Source of the DNA: an uncultured Alphaproteobacteria bacterium
GTDB lineage: Bacteria > Pseudomonadota > Alphaproteobacteria > RF32 > CAG-239
NCBI GenBank assembly: GCA_944392185.1
Contig: CALXVW010000029.1
Span: forward strand, 1-21,962
Direction: 5' to 3'
Length of the DNA: 21,962 nt
In this document: positions 6,129 to 14,261 of the stretch, in pieces
Layout of the letters: every line of letters starts with the position of its first letter
Position numbering within the stretch: the stretch's first letter is position 1
The notes under the pieces: generated by a model
What the model was told of the DNA's origin: nothing
The model's database searches: none
The model's input: the letters and a program-made list of their open reading frames with translations, nothing else
Program-made: the position numbers and the translations under genes

Positions 6129-6584
6129 TTATTTTCTTTTTTTCTTAAAAAAGTCCTTTAAGATTTGGCTGCATTCTTGTTCCATTAGGCCGCTGTGGAT
6201 TTTGGGGCGGTGGTGGCAGGTCGGTTGCTCATAAAACCTAACCCCGCTTATTACTGCTCCGCCTTTTGCATCCGTGGCGCCAAAATACAAATTTTCTATG
6301 CGGGCAAAAGAAATGGCACCCGCGCACATGGTGCAGGGCTCTAGTGTCACATACATATCCATGCCGCGCAGGCGATTGCTTCCCGTTTTGCGGCAGGCTT
6401 CTTGAATCGCTTTTATTTCCGCATGGGCGGTGGCATCCTCACTGTGCTGGCTCTTATTATATGCCTCGGCAACAATCTCCCCCGTCTCGGGATTGATAAT
6501 TACGCAGCCAATCGGGACCTCATCTTCTGCTGCTGCTCTTTGGGCGAGTTCTAAGGCTTTTGCCATGTAGTCTTTTGCTTCCAT
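6129..6584 (-). CDS. tadA: tRNA-specific adenosine deaminase TadA
   Basis: TadA deaminates the wobble adenosine of tRNA-Arg(ACG) to inosine. The 151-aa product shows the complete zinc-dependent deaminase core: His54-Ala-Glu56, where Glu is the proton shuttle, and PCTMC with zinc ligands Cys84 and Cys87. VPIGCVII and the downstream FGATDAKGGAV segment are typical of TadA rather than of cytidine deaminases. Length is normal. The gene is divergent from rluB, with 66 bases between start codons, an arrangement common in alphaproteobacteria. The ATG follows AAAAAGGAAAAAG, an acceptable ribosome binding site. It ends 3 bases from the convergent 78-aa gene without a visible terminator. Confidence 0.96.
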   Translation of the reverse strand: MEAKDYMAKALELAQRAAAEDEVPIGCVIINPETGEIVAEAYNKSQHSEDATAHAEIKAIQEACRKTGSNRLRGMDMYVTLEPCTMCAGAISFARIENLYFGATDAKGGAVISGVRFYEQPTCHHRPKIHSGLMEQECSQILKDFFKKKRK

Positions 6585-6650
6585 CTTTTTCCTTTTTTGT
6601 TGTATTTTTGTTTGATTATGCTAAATCTAAAACAAAAAGGAAAGTATAAA

Positions 6651-7373
6651 ATGACTGAAAGATTGGCAAAATTTATTGCTCGCTCCGGTGTTTGTTCTCG
6701 TAGAATGGCAGAAGAGCTTATTTCTCAAGGACGAGTGACCGTCAATGGTGAGGAGGTCAAAACTCCGGCCTTCAACGTTTCCGGTGATGAAAAAATTTTA
6801 ATTGACGGAGAAAAACTCCCGCAAAAAGAACTTACCAGGTTGTGGCTTTATTACAAACCGGTCGGTCTTGTTACCTCGCACAAAGATGAAAGAGGACGTC
6901 CGACCGTGTTTGAGAATCTGCCGGCCGGGTTGCCGAGGGTTATCTCGGTTGGGCGTTTGGACCTAAACTCCGAAGGTTTGTTGCTTTTGACCAACAACGG
7001 TGAGCTTTCGAGAAAATTAGAGCTTCCGTCCAATGGGTGGGCGCGCCGCTACAAAGTACGCGTACATGGTCTTGTTAATTTGCAAAAACTTCAGGCTTTG
7101 CAAAAAGGCAGCGTTATCGATGGGGTTGAATATGGGCCGATTACCGCCACCATGGAAAGTTCTCAAGGGGCCAACAGCTGGCTCAATGTTACTTTAACCG
7201 AAGGCAAAAATCGTGAGATCCGTCGGGTGATGAAGTCTATCGGCCTTGAGGTTTCTCGCCTTATCAGGCTTTCTTATGGACCTTTCCAACTTGGTTCTCT
7301 CAAAAAAGGAGAGGCTAAAGAAGTGCCGACCAAAGTCTTGCGTGAACAACTCGGAAACACTTTTGAACTATGA
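6651..7373 (+). CDS. rluB: 23S rRNA pseudouridine synthase (RluB family)
   Basis: This RsuA/RluB/RluE/RluF-type enzyme isomerises a uridine in ribosomal RNA; the family member RluB acts on U2605 of 23S rRNA. Residues 1-50 form an S4 RNA-binding domain (ERLAKFIARSGVCSRRMAEE, then GRVTVNG). The catalytic domain follows, with GRLDLNSEGLLLLTNNGEL at 101-119; Asp104 is the nucleophile. KNREIRRVM near the C terminus is a further family signature. I chose the ATG at 6651 because AAAGGAAAG lies just upstream and the S4 domain begins right after it; upstream in-frame TTG codons lack support. The 240-aa length is normal for the alphaproteobacterial form without a long tail. It overlaps rsmD by 4 bases. 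RluB is the best call; a close relative such as RluE or RsuA is less likely. Confidence 0.9.
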   Translation: MTERLAKFIARSGVCSRRMAEELISQGRVTVNGEEVKTPAFNVSGDEKILIDGEKLPQKELTRLWLYYKPVGLVTSHKDERGRPTVFENLPAGLPRVISVGRLDLNSEGLLLLTNNGELSRKLELPSNGWARRYKVRVHGLVNLQKLQALQKGSVIDGVEYGPITATMESSQGANSWLNVTLTEGKNREIRRVMKSIGLEVSRLIRLSYGPFQLGSLKKGEAKEVPTKVLREQLGNTFEL

Positions 7374-7924
7374 GAATTATCGGTGGAAAATATCGCGGTA
7401 AAAAATTAATATCTCCTGACGGTGCGGTTGTTCGTCCGACATCTGATCGGGCCAGAGAGGCTTTGTTTAATATTTTGCGTTCTCGCTTAAATGCCCCGTT
7501 TGCCGAGTTTTCTTTGCTCGATGTTTTTTGCGGTTCCGGCGCTTTTGCTTTGGAGGCCTTATCTCAAGGTTTTGCAAAAGTAGGTGCCGTGGATATTGAT
7601 ATCCGCCCGTTGCTTAAAAATTTGGCTCTTTTTCCGGCAGAAAAAAACAAGCTTAAAATCTACCACCAACCCGCTGCAACGCTTAAAAATACCGGTGATG
7701 TTTATGATGTTTTGTTTATGGATGCGCCATACAATCAGGGATTAACGGAGCCGGCTCTGCAAGCAATAGCTTCCGCCCAAATGCTAAAGCCTTCTGCCTG
7801 GTGCTTAATTGAGCTGCGCAATGATGAAGATCTTATTTTACCGCCGCAATATCAATATATAGAAGAGCGCCGATATGGTTTGGCAAAAGTGGTTATTGCC
7901 CGCTTTTGTCCTCAAGCGTCTTAA
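7370..7924 (+). CDS. rsmD: 16S rRNA (guanine966-N2)-methyltransferase RsmD
   Basis: RsmD uses S-adenosylmethionine to methylate G966 of 16S rRNA in the assembled small subunit. The 184-aa product starts with MRIIGGKYRGKKL and RPTSDRAREALFNIL, both diagnostic, followed by the SAM-binding DVFCGSGAFALEALSQG (51-67). The catalytic (N/D)PPY motif appears as DAPY at 118-121, with Ala in place of the first Pro. The ATG overlaps the rluB stop (ATGA), so the two are translationally coupled. The 3' end overlaps the convergent DUF2125 gene by 32 bases. Confidence 0.95.
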   Translation: MRIIGGKYRGKKLISPDGAVVRPTSDRAREALFNILRSRLNAPFAEFSLLDVFCGSGAFALEALSQGFAKVGAVDIDIRPLLKNLALFPAEKNKLKIYHQPAATLKNTGDVYDVLFMDAPYNQGLTEPALQAIASAQMLKPSAWCLIELRNDEDLILPPQYQYIEERRYGLAKVVIARFCPQAS

Positions 7925-8987
7925 CCGTTATATTCTCTATTGCCAATTTATTTTCCCGATAGGTTATCGGAGTGCTGATTGTTAAATATTTGTCATCTTT
8001 ATTCAACTTGTAGGCTTTGGCGCCAAGTAAGATATTGGCAACAAAAACACCTTTTTTATCAAGGTAGTTCTTATTTTGCAAATCCTCCAATAGGTTTAGC
8101 ATAGCTTTGGATGATGTTTGCAACTGTAGTTTGGGTGAAAATTCTTCATCAAATCTGATATCCCCTCGGCCCACTAGATGCAAAGGTTCCCAGTTGACAA
8201 TCAGTGAGGGCACTTCTATAAAGCCGCCGTTGTGCAGCCATGTCTCTGCCACTAAAGGCAAGCTTTCTTTTACATCCATTTCTCCCATGAGATTAAACTT
8301 TGCATATATTCTTTTTATCTCTGAGGTGAGGGGGTAGTTTAGCAAACCATTTAGCGTAACATCTCTGATTTCTATATGGCTCTCAACTGTCGGCGTAATG
8401 GCTCTCTCCGGAGCAATACTTTGACTCTTGCGCATTGCCAGAACAAAAGATTTTACTTTGGCAAAGTCTTTTATGTTTGTATCATCAATATAGGCTTGTA
8501 ATTCTTTGAATTTTCCTTCTTTGCCAAATTCTGCTTGTATCTCTGCTCTTTGTGCGGTTAGTTTTTTCTTGCTTGTATCAAAAGAAAATTCGCCGTCTTC
8601 CGTAATCTCAAAATTTAGCTTTCCGGCATTGAACAAATTGGGGCGGCATTCTACTTTTGCCAAAGTGAGCTTCCACAAATGCTCGCCTTTTAAGTTGTAA
8701 AATTGAAAATTTTGAATTTCTACCAGTGGGTAGGGATAAATGCTGTTAAATCGCAAATCATCGTAAGCAATATCCAAACCAACCTCGTTCAGATTACGAA
8801 TTATTTGTGCGAGATTGAATTTAAACTGCTTAATTGCGGCATTGCGGCGTAGGGTGATATCTATAAATGTAAGTACAATAACGAATGCAAACAAAAAGGA
8901 AAGCAAAAACCACTTACCTTCTTTTATTTTGCGGCAGATAAAGGTAAAAGGTGCACAAATTTTTTCTGCAATCGCTTTGATACTCAC
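7893..8987 (-). CDS. DUF2125-type membrane-anchored envelope protein
   Basis: The 364-aa product has a basic N terminus, one membrane helix at about residues 27-46 and a long beta-rich periplasmic part, which is the layout of the alphaproteobacterial DUF2125 family; the place at the end of an ftsEX-ydcF-plsC operon also fits. Function is unknown; a role in envelope lipid handling is only an inference from plsC next door. There are no catalytic motifs. Translation starts at a GTG with an excellent ribosome binding site (AAGGAG, 7 bases spacing), located 12 bases after plsC. The last 32 bases overlap the convergent rsmD gene, so the two mRNAs are complementary at their 3' ends. The assignment to DUF2125 rests on architecture and context, not on a search. 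Confidence 0.75.
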   Translation of the reverse strand: MSIKAIAEKICAPFTFICRKIKEGKWFLLSFLFAFVIVLTFIDITLRRNAAIKQFKFNLAQIIRNLNEVGLDIAYDDLRFNSIYPYPLVEIQNFQFYNLKGEHLWKLTLAKVECRPNLFNAGKLNFEITEDGEFSFDTSKKKLTAQRAEIQAEFGKEGKFKELQAYIDDTNIKDFAKVKSFVLAMRKSQSIAPERAITPTVESHIEIRDVTLNGLLNYPLTSEIKRIYAKFNLMGEMDVKESLPLVAETWLHNGGFIEVPSLIVNWEPLHLVGRGDIRFDEEFSPKLQLQTSSKAMLNLLEDLQNKNYLDKKGVFVANILLGAKAYKLNKDDKYLTISTPITYRENKLAIENITVKTLEDKSGQ

Positions 8988-8999
8988 GAGAAATCTCCT

Positions 9000-9764
9000 T
9001 TAATCTTTTTTGGCCTTGTACATATGGCTTTTGATGTAGGGATAGTTCTTAATCGCTTCTGCGTTGAGTTCTGCGCATTTGGTTTCTATGCGGTTTTGCA
9101 GTTCTTCCATAAAATGTTTTTTATCAAGTCCGGCCGGCAGGGGTTCCATAAACTCAAAAACAACCGTGCCGGGGTAGCGCAAAAATGAGCTCTTTTTCCA
9201 AAACAATCCGGTGTTGGTGGCAAAGGGGATTACCGGCAGGTTTAAGTGTTGGTACAATAAGGCAACCCCTGGTTTGTAGGCCGGTTCTTGGCCGGGTTGA
9301 CGGCGGGTGCCTTCCGGAAATATGATTATCGGGCGGTTGTTGTCTTTCATCTTTTGGGCTTTGCGGAGCATATCTTTCATGGCGGCCGAGCCGGCTGAGC
9401 GGTTTATCGGAATCATTCCATACAATGCTTGTGCCCAGCCAAAAAGCGGAATGTAGGTGAGCTCTTTTTTCAAAACAAAAGAACCGCGTTTGATGAAACT
9501 TGTCAGAACATAGGTCTCCATGGCGGATTCATGTTTGCCGGCATAAATTGCTTGTTCTTGCTCCAGATATTCTTTTCCTCTTACTTCTATTTTAATCCCG
9601 CCAATATAGCGCAGGCTCCAGGCAAAAAACGGAATAAAACCATAGTTCCAAATCTTGATAATCGCTTTTTGCGAAAAAAGCCCGATAATGGTGTTTAATA
9701 CACAACCAATACCCAGTGTTCCGTAACCTATAATGTTAAACAGCAATGAACGGATATATATCAT
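9000..9764 (-). CDS. plsC: 1-acyl-sn-glycerol-3-phosphate acyltransferase (PlsC family)
   Basis: PlsC transfers a fatty acyl group to lysophosphatidate to give phosphatidate, the precursor of membrane phospholipids, at the inner membrane. The 254-aa product starts with hydrophobic segments (residues ~5-55), then carries the four acyltransferase blocks: the catalytic HX4E as KHESAMET (His78, Glu83), the IPINRS block near 119, FPEGTRR (149-155) that binds the glycerol phosphate, and LPVIPFATNTG. The family more often has HX4D; Glu is also found, notably in this alphaproteobacterial type. The ATG overlaps the ydcF stop by one base (TAATG), so translation is coupled. Other acyl-acceptors, such as lyso-ornithine lipid, cannot be excluded from sequence. 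Confidence 0.9.
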   Translation of the reverse strand: MIYIRSLLFNIIGYGTLGIGCVLNTIIGLFSQKAIIKIWNYGFIPFFAWSLRYIGGIKIEVRGKEYLEQEQAIYAGKHESAMETYVLTSFIKRGSFVLKKELTYIPLFGWAQALYGMIPINRSAGSAAMKDMLRKAQKMKDNNRPIIIFPEGTRRQPGQEPAYKPGVALLYQHLNLPVIPFATNTGLFWKKSSFLRYPGTVVFEFMEPLPAGLDKKHFMEELQNRIETKCAELNAEAIKNYPYIKSHMYKAKKD

Positions 9765-10342
9765 TAGTCACCCCGCGGGAAAAAATTACAACGAATGTAT
9801 ACACACAAAAATTTATTATATTCCGCAAAAATAAGCGAGAATGTATGCCAACTCTTCCACCACTTTTTTTTGACCTTATCCGAATATACCGGATGGGCGA
9901 TTATTTGTAAATTCGGCGCTTGCGCCTTAAACTCGGCAATGCTCCTTTCCAAGTGGTAGTTAGAGGTTACCAAACGAATCGAAGTTATTTTGTTCTTTTT
10001 TAACCAAGCTATCGTTTCTTTTGCATTACCAAAGGTATCTTTGGCTTGGCGGCCTAAGCTGACGTTGCTTTCATTTTCAATCTCAAGATTTTGCCTCTTT
10101 TTTATCTCGTCAAGAGAGCTGTCTTTGCTGACGCCGGAGATAAACAATTTATCGGCTTTGCCTTGGTTAAATAAATTTACCGCCTCGGCAATCCGATATC
10201 TTCCGCCGGTTAGGGCTATGACTGCCTCGGTATGCATCTTATCATCTGCCGTATAGTGGTTAATGCGATGAGCAAAAATTGCAAATCCGCCAAACCATAG
10301 TACAACCAACAGAAAGCCAACTATAATCAAAAATTTTTTCAT
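9764..10342 (-). CDS. YdcF/SanA-like DUF218 protein
   Basis: This 192-aa protein has one N-terminal membrane helix (about residues 3-24) and a DUF218 domain. Visible signatures are AVIALTGGRYRIAEAVNLF, the LFISGVSKD strand-turn, ET(I/R)-like helix NAKETIAWLKKN and VTSNYHLERS, all at the spacing expected for YdcF. DUF218 proteins are linked to envelope and peptidoglycan integrity, but the biochemical activity is unsettled. The C terminus is short and ends in a Cys/Arg-rich segment. Start and stop each overlap the neighbouring gene by one base (TGATG with ftsX, TAATG with plsC), which marks it as a fixed member of the operon. Confidence 0.87.
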   Translation of the reverse strand: MKKFLIIVGFLLVVLWFGGFAIFAHRINHYTADDKMHTEAVIALTGGRYRIAEAVNLFNQGKADKLFISGVSKDSSLDEIKKRQNLEIENESNVSLGRQAKDTFGNAKETIAWLKKNKITSIRLVTSNYHLERSIAEFKAQAPNLQIIAHPVYSDKVKKKWWKSWHTFSLIFAEYNKFLCVYIRCNFFPRGD

Positions 10343-11256
10343 CAGAGCATCTTTTGCAATGTGCGTTTAACCGTGTAATAAGCCGTGAACATTGATATCC
10401 CCATTGCAAACAACGGTAATATCAAAATCATAATCCAATCTCCGATACTTAAATTAGCCTCACTGATGATGCCTCCTTCTATTTGCGTGGCCAGTGAGCC
10501 GATAAAAAAGATTATCGGAATCGCAAAAAGCAGTCCAAATAAACCTCCTGTCAGCCCTAAAAATGCCATCCGTTTGGCATATTGTTGGGCTACATAGGCA
10601 TCTTTGGCTCCCATAATGTGCAATATTTCTATGATGTATCTGTGCAGGCCCAAGCTCATTTGGGTGGTGTAAAATATGGCACCGGCCGAAATCGCCGTTA
10701 CCAATAACAAAACTGTCAGGGCAATCAGTTTTAGGCCGTCGGCAAAACGAATAAGTTTGCTCAGCCAGAGCTTGTGATTGTCAAGCGAGGCTTGCGGAGA
10801 GGCTGTCGCCAAGTCTTGTGCCAATTTGGCAAAGTCTATCTCTGCATCTGATGCCAGCTTAACATCTATAATTCTTGGCATCGGCAAATTTTCGATATTA
10901 ACGCCATCCCCAAGCCATGGTTGTATCAAATTCTTTAACTGCTCATCATCTAAGGGAGTAACCTTGATAACACCTTCAACCGTTTGTAAAAATTCAATTG
11001 CTTTTTCCTGGTAGGCCAAGGTTTCGGCCGCGGCTTTTTCTTGGTTGGCATCATTTATCGGCATAACCTGAACCGTTAAAGAGCCTAAAATACTTTGATT
11101 CCAGTTCTCAAGAATCGAGTTAATTGATAAAACTCCGGACAATGTTATGGCAAAGATAAACACTGCAATCGAGATAATTACCTGCAAGAATAAGCTGGTC
11201 GAATCTCCTTTGAGTGGAAGTTCTTGTTTGCGGGCAATGTATACACTTTTAGACAT
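10342..11256 (-). CDS. ftsX: Cell division protein FtsX
   Basis: FtsX is the membrane subunit of the FtsEX ABC-type complex, which in other bacteria activates peptidoglycan hydrolases at the division site. The 304-aa product has the FtsX topology: TM1 at about 22-46, a periplasmic loop of roughly 130 residues, then three more helices (around LKLIALTVLLLVTAISAGA, FLGLTGGLFGLLFAIPIIFF and WIMILILPLFAMGISMF). I chose the ATG at 11256, which has GGAGGTAGCG directly upstream and overlaps the ftsE stop by 8 bases; a longer in-frame start at 11343 would lie deep inside ftsE and adds residues foreign to the family. The cytoplasmic N terminus is short. Confidence 0.92.
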   Translation of the reverse strand: MSKSVYIARKQELPLKGDSTSLFLQVIISIAVFIFAITLSGVLSINSILENWNQSILGSLTVQVMPINDANQEKAAAETLAYQEKAIEFLQTVEGVIKVTPLDDEQLKNLIQPWLGDGVNIENLPMPRIIDVKLASDAEIDFAKLAQDLATASPQASLDNHKLWLSKLIRFADGLKLIALTVLLLVTAISAGAIFYTTQMSLGLHRYIIEILHIMGAKDAYVAQQYAKRMAFLGLTGGLFGLLFAIPIIFFIGSLATQIEGGIISEANLSIGDWIMILILPLFAMGISMFTAYYTVKRTLQKML

Positions 11257-11965
11257 CGCTACCTCCAAGCCCGCTTTTGTCTGACGGATATAAAATGTGC
11301 AAACCTCTATTTTGCAAATGCAGCCTTGGGTAAGCAAAATCATTTATCAATTTATCGCTGTGGGTGGCAATAACAACCGTGGTGCCTAATTTGTTGAGTT
11401 CTACAAACAACTTCATCAATTTAGGCGCAATAAAATTATCAACATTGCCGGTCGGTTCATCTGCTAATAACAATTCAGGGCGATTGATAACTGCTCGGGC
11501 AATGGCTACTCTCTGTTTCTCTCCGCCGGAGAGTGTTGAGGCGGTATCTAACATATGGCGGTCCAATTCAACCCAGCTTAATAGCTCTCCAACACGTTTG
11601 CGAACCTCTCTTTCCTCCATACCACATACTCTTAACGGTAAGGCAACGTTGTCAAAGGCACTTAAATGTTCCAATAAACGGAAGTCTTGAAAAACAACAC
11701 CTATACGCCGACGCAAAGAGGCAAGCGAATCTCGGTTGGTAAAATTGATGTCTTTGCCAAAAACACTGATACTTCCGCGGCTCGGACGTTGCCAAAGATA
11801 CATCATGCTCAAAAGGGAGGTCTTTCCCGCACCACTCTTGCCGGTCAGAAAATGAAACGACCCTTTTTTGAGCGAGAGTTTTATATCGCTTAAAATCTCA
11901 GGGCCTTGGTCATACCGAATCCCAACATTGTGCATTTCTATAATGCTGTTGCCGTTTTCTGCCAA
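11249..11965 (-). CDS. ftsE: Cell division ATP-binding protein FtsE
   Basis: FtsE is the ATPase of the FtsEX complex. The 238-aa product has every ABC motif: Walker A GKSGAGKTSLL at about 42-52, Q-loop VVFQDFRLLEH, signature LSGGEKQRVAIARA near 145, Walker B LLLADEPTGNVD and the H-loop THSDK. EPTGN and the short length are typical of FtsE. Start choice: TTG at 11965 lies 7 bases after AAGGAG; the in-frame TTG at 11971 is too close to that site. A non-ATG start may keep expression low. It is the first gene of the operon ftsE-ftsX-ydcF-plsC-DUF2125 and is divergent from the zinc-ribbon gene. Confidence 0.94.
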   Translation of the reverse strand: MAENGNSIIEMHNVGIRYDQGPEILSDIKLSLKKGSFHFLTGKSGAGKTSLLSMMYLWQRPSRGSISVFGKDINFTNRDSLASLRRRIGVVFQDFRLLEHLSAFDNVALPLRVCGMEEREVRKRVGELLSWVELDRHMLDTASTLSGGEKQRVAIARAVINRPELLLADEPTGNVDNFIAPKLMKLFVELNKLGTTVVIATHSDKLINDFAYPRLHLQNRGLHILYPSDKSGLGGSDV

Positions 11966-12036
11966 AATCAATCTCCTTTTATTTCATATCCTTCAACATA
12001 ATCGCAATTATTCTTTTAATAAAGTACTTTTTTGCT

Positions 12037-12064
12037 TTGATTAAACGCTTTTTCATTCTATGAT
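12037..12064 (+). promoter_or_regulatory. Candidate sigma70 promoter of the zinc-ribbon gene
   Basis: TTGATT (12037-12042) and TATGAT (12059-12064) are 16 bases apart in the divergent spacer, about 22 bases ahead of the ATG at 12086. The spacing and -10 are good. Confidence 0.5.
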
Positions 12065-12085
12065 GTCTTTTCAAGAGGTGAATAT

Positions 12086-12895
12086 ATGCAGATTTATTGT
12101 CCTAAATGCCATATGGGCTACGAAGTTGACGAAACTCTTATTCCTGATCAGGGTAGGAGATTGCGTTGCAGCAATTGTTTGGAAGTGTTCAAGTTTGATC
12201 GCTCTGGTATGAGCGAGAGCCTTTCTCAGCTGGTATCGGAAAAAAAGGCAGATAAAGAAGCTGAACCTTTGTTGGCTGATAAGCTGCAAGAAGAAAATTT
12301 GAAGGAGCCAGATGAACAAACCCTTTCGGAGGAATCTGAAATTAATATCAGGGATATTTTTGTGCGTTTGTCTGAACAAAGTGAAAAACTTTTTCAAGCG
12401 GAAAAAGAACTGCCTTGGTATAAAAGGTTTCTATTGCAATTAAAGACCATGCTAGGTCTTAATCGCCGATTTAATCTTAAAATCATTGGTGCCGTTGCTG
12501 TGGCTGTTTTGTTGGTCTTTATGTATAACTATCGTTATGAAATTGTGCGTACTCTCCCTGTTATGAACGGAATATATAAAACTTTGGGAATTCGTGCAAA
12601 AATTCCCGGTGAAGGATTGGAGTTCCAAAATGTTAACTGGAATTATCGTGATGTTAACGGAGGAAAGATCTTGGAAATTAAAGGGTTTATTAATAATCCT
12701 ACTTTGGAAGATATTGACCTTCCGGTGGTGCATGTGGAACTTTTGGATAAAGATACTATCTTACTACAAAGCATTAACCAAAAACCAACCATTAAGCAGC
12801 TTAAGCCGGACGGAAGGGTGGCTATCGGGGTTATCATCAAAACACCGTCTCCTACGGCTAAGTATGTGTATCTCACTTTTATCGATGCTTACTAA
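12086..12895 (+). CDS. MJ0042-type zinc-ribbon membrane protein with DUF3426-like C terminus
   Basis: The 269-aa product begins with a zinc ribbon: Cys5, Cys8, Cys28 and Cys31 in CPKC...RCSNC. An acidic, low-complexity linker follows (about 40-110), then one membrane helix near 132-148 (IGAVAVAVLLVFMYNY) and a C-terminal extracytoplasmic domain of about 110 residues resembling DUF3426, with an FxxxNWNYRDVNGGKILEI beta segment. Such proteins lie beside ftsE in many alphaproteobacteria, where their function is not settled; a link to division or envelope control is an inference from that context. The ribosome binding site AAGAGGTG lies 7 bases before the ATG. The stop overlaps the convergent ispA by 4 bases. 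Confidence 0.88.
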   Translation: MQIYCPKCHMGYEVDETLIPDQGRRLRCSNCLEVFKFDRSGMSESLSQLVSEKKADKEAEPLLADKLQEENLKEPDEQTLSEESEINIRDIFVRLSEQSEKLFQAEKELPWYKRFLLQLKTMLGLNRRFNLKIIGAVAVAVLLVFMYNYRYEIVRTLPVMNGIYKTLGIRAKIPGEGLEFQNVNWNYRDVNGGKILEIKGFINNPTLEDIDLPVVHVELLDKDTILLQSINQKPTIKQLKPDGRVAIGVIIKTPSPTAKYVYLTFIDAY

Positions 12896-13791
12896 TTTCG
12901 GCGGTGAATAATAAAATCTGCCAGTTCTCTTAAATCATTGGCCTCAGAGCCAAAAATTTCTAAGGCGCGTTTGCTTTCATCAATCAGCTCTTTGGCGATT
13001 TGTTTGGCTTTTTCCAATCCATAAAGACTTACAAAGGTCAGTTTCCCTTGGGCGGCATCTTTGCCTAAGGTTTTTCCCATCTGTTCAACAGAGCCTTCAA
13101 CATCTAAAATATCATCGGCAATTTGGAAGGCTATCCCTATCTTGCGTGAATAGGTAATGAGCGAATCGTATTTGTCTTGAGGCGCTTGCCCCAGAACAGC
13201 ACCGGCTTCAACCGCAAAGCGTAATAAGCGGCCGGTTTTCATTTCTTCTATGTGTTGGATTATCTCTTCGGGATTATCAATCTTTACTCCCTTTTCACTG
13301 TATAAATCCAGCATTTGGCCTGCAACCATACCGTCAAAGGCGCCGGCAGCAGAGGCTAACAGATGAACCAAACGACATTTTATTTCTGCAGAAAATTTAT
13401 TCTTTTCGGAGCTTATTAACTCAAAGGCGTAGGTTAATAGTCCATCTCCGGCTAGAATGGCTGTGGCTTCATCAAACTGTTTGTGGCAGGTTGGCTTGCC
13501 TCGGCGCAGGTCATCATTATCCATGGCAGGAAGATCATCGTGAATAAGAGAGTAACTATGTAGGCACTCTAATGCGGCCGCGGTGATAAAGCTTTGAGAT
13601 TCCGAAATGCCAAAAAGTTTGGCGCTATTAGTGACTAAAAACGGACGCAACCTTTTTCCGCCATTTGAAACGGAATAAAACATTGCATCAGCAACACGTC
13701 TTTCCTCTCCGTTGGGAAAGTTAAAGATGCTTGGAAGCTTGTCATTAAAATCACTCGAAAATTTTGAAAGCTTGGTTTTGAAATCTTCCAT
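12892..13791 (-). CDS. ispA: Short-chain polyprenyl (farnesyl/geranylgeranyl) diphosphate synthase
   Basis: This enzyme condenses isopentenyl diphosphate with allylic diphosphates to give C15 (or C20) prenyl diphosphate for undecaprenyl phosphate, quinones and other isoprenoids. The 299-aa product has GGKRLRP (44-50), the first Asp-rich motif DDLPAMDNDD (85-94) with the two-residue insertion typical of bacterial FPP synthases, and the second motif DDILD (226-230) within GIAFQIADDILDVEG. Position -5 to the first motif is Ser, -4 Tyr-like aromatic context (CLHSYSLIHDD), matching bacterial IspA. The gene starts 3 bases after the xseB stop, the usual xseB-ispA pair; dxs, which often follows, is absent here. 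Confidence 0.94.
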   Translation of the reverse strand: MEDFKTKLSKFSSDFNDKLPSIFNFPNGEERRVADAMFYSVSNGGKRLRPFLVTNSAKLFGISESQSFITAAALECLHSYSLIHDDLPAMDNDDLRRGKPTCHKQFDEATAILAGDGLLTYAFELISSEKNKFSAEIKCRLVHLLASAAGAFDGMVAGQMLDLYSEKGVKIDNPEEIIQHIEEMKTGRLLRFAVEAGAVLGQAPQDKYDSLITYSRKIGIAFQIADDILDVEGSVEQMGKTLGKDAAQGKLTFVSLYGLEKAKQIAKELIDESKRALEIFGSEANDLRELADFIIHRRN

Positions 13792-13794
13792 CTT

Positions 13795-14067
13795 TTATGC
13801 CTTTGGTGAAGAATCTACCGGTGATAAACCTTCCGGTGTGAATTCCGTTGTAGACAATGTGCCGTCAGTAGCGGTTTCTATCTTTTCTATTTTTAATCTG
13901 GCGGCTTCCAGCTTGGTCTCGCAGAGTTGTTTTAGGCTGATGGCTTGTTCATAGGCGGCAACGGCATCATCTAATTTAATCCTTCCGCCTTCTAATTCCC
14001 TTACAATATTTTCTAAGCGTAAAAGTGCATCTTCAAAGCTTAAATCTTTTATTTCTTCAGCGTTCAT
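13795..14067 (-). CDS. xseB: Exodeoxyribonuclease VII small subunit XseB
   Basis: XseB is the small subunit of exonuclease VII, which degrades single-stranded DNA together with XseA (not in the window). The 90-aa product shows the diagnostic LSFEDALLRLENIVRELEGG and LDDAVAAYEQAISLKQLCE helices, followed by LEAARLKIEKIE. The last ~22 residues form a Ser/Thr/Pro-rich tail beyond the core. The ATG has AAGGAG with 8 bases spacing. It precedes ispA by 3 bases. Confidence 0.95.
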   Translation of the reverse strand: MNAEEIKDLSFEDALLRLENIVRELEGGRIKLDDAVAAYEQAISLKQLCETKLEAARLKIEKIETATDGTLSTTEFTPEGLSPVDSSPKA

Positions 14068-14224
14068 CTTATCTGCTCCTTTTTTGTTGCAAGCATCTTA
14101 TTATATTAAGTCGATAATATCAACCTTTGTTGTGAGTTGCTTGTTAACTTTATTCCTCATCCTTAAGTATAGCTAGCAATTAGCTCTATTAGAACTGGTT
14201 GAAGGTCTTTTTTTATGCTAAATT

Positions 14225-14248
14225 AGTTATAATTGATTTGAGTTATAA
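14225..14248 (+). promoter_or_regulatory. Candidate -10 box and direct repeat ahead of the ArsR-type gene
   Basis: A perfect TATAAT (14228-14233) is followed by a second copy of AGTTATAA: the octamer occurs at 14226-ish and again at 14241-14248. No good -35 is seen at normal spacing. The repeat could be a site for self-regulation by the ArsR-type protein; this is weak evidence. Confidence 0.3.
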
Positions 14249-14261
14249 ATGGGGGTGGCAG

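Noticed and set aside
11257..11343. Longer FtsX start adding 29 residues
   Set aside because: It lies inside ftsE, lacks a ribosome binding site and encodes residues unlike FtsX N termini; the ATG at 11256 has GGAGG.
12452..12733. 93-codon minus-strand frame inside the zinc-ribbon gene
   Set aside because: Shadow of a clear gene with a zinc ribbon and membrane helix.
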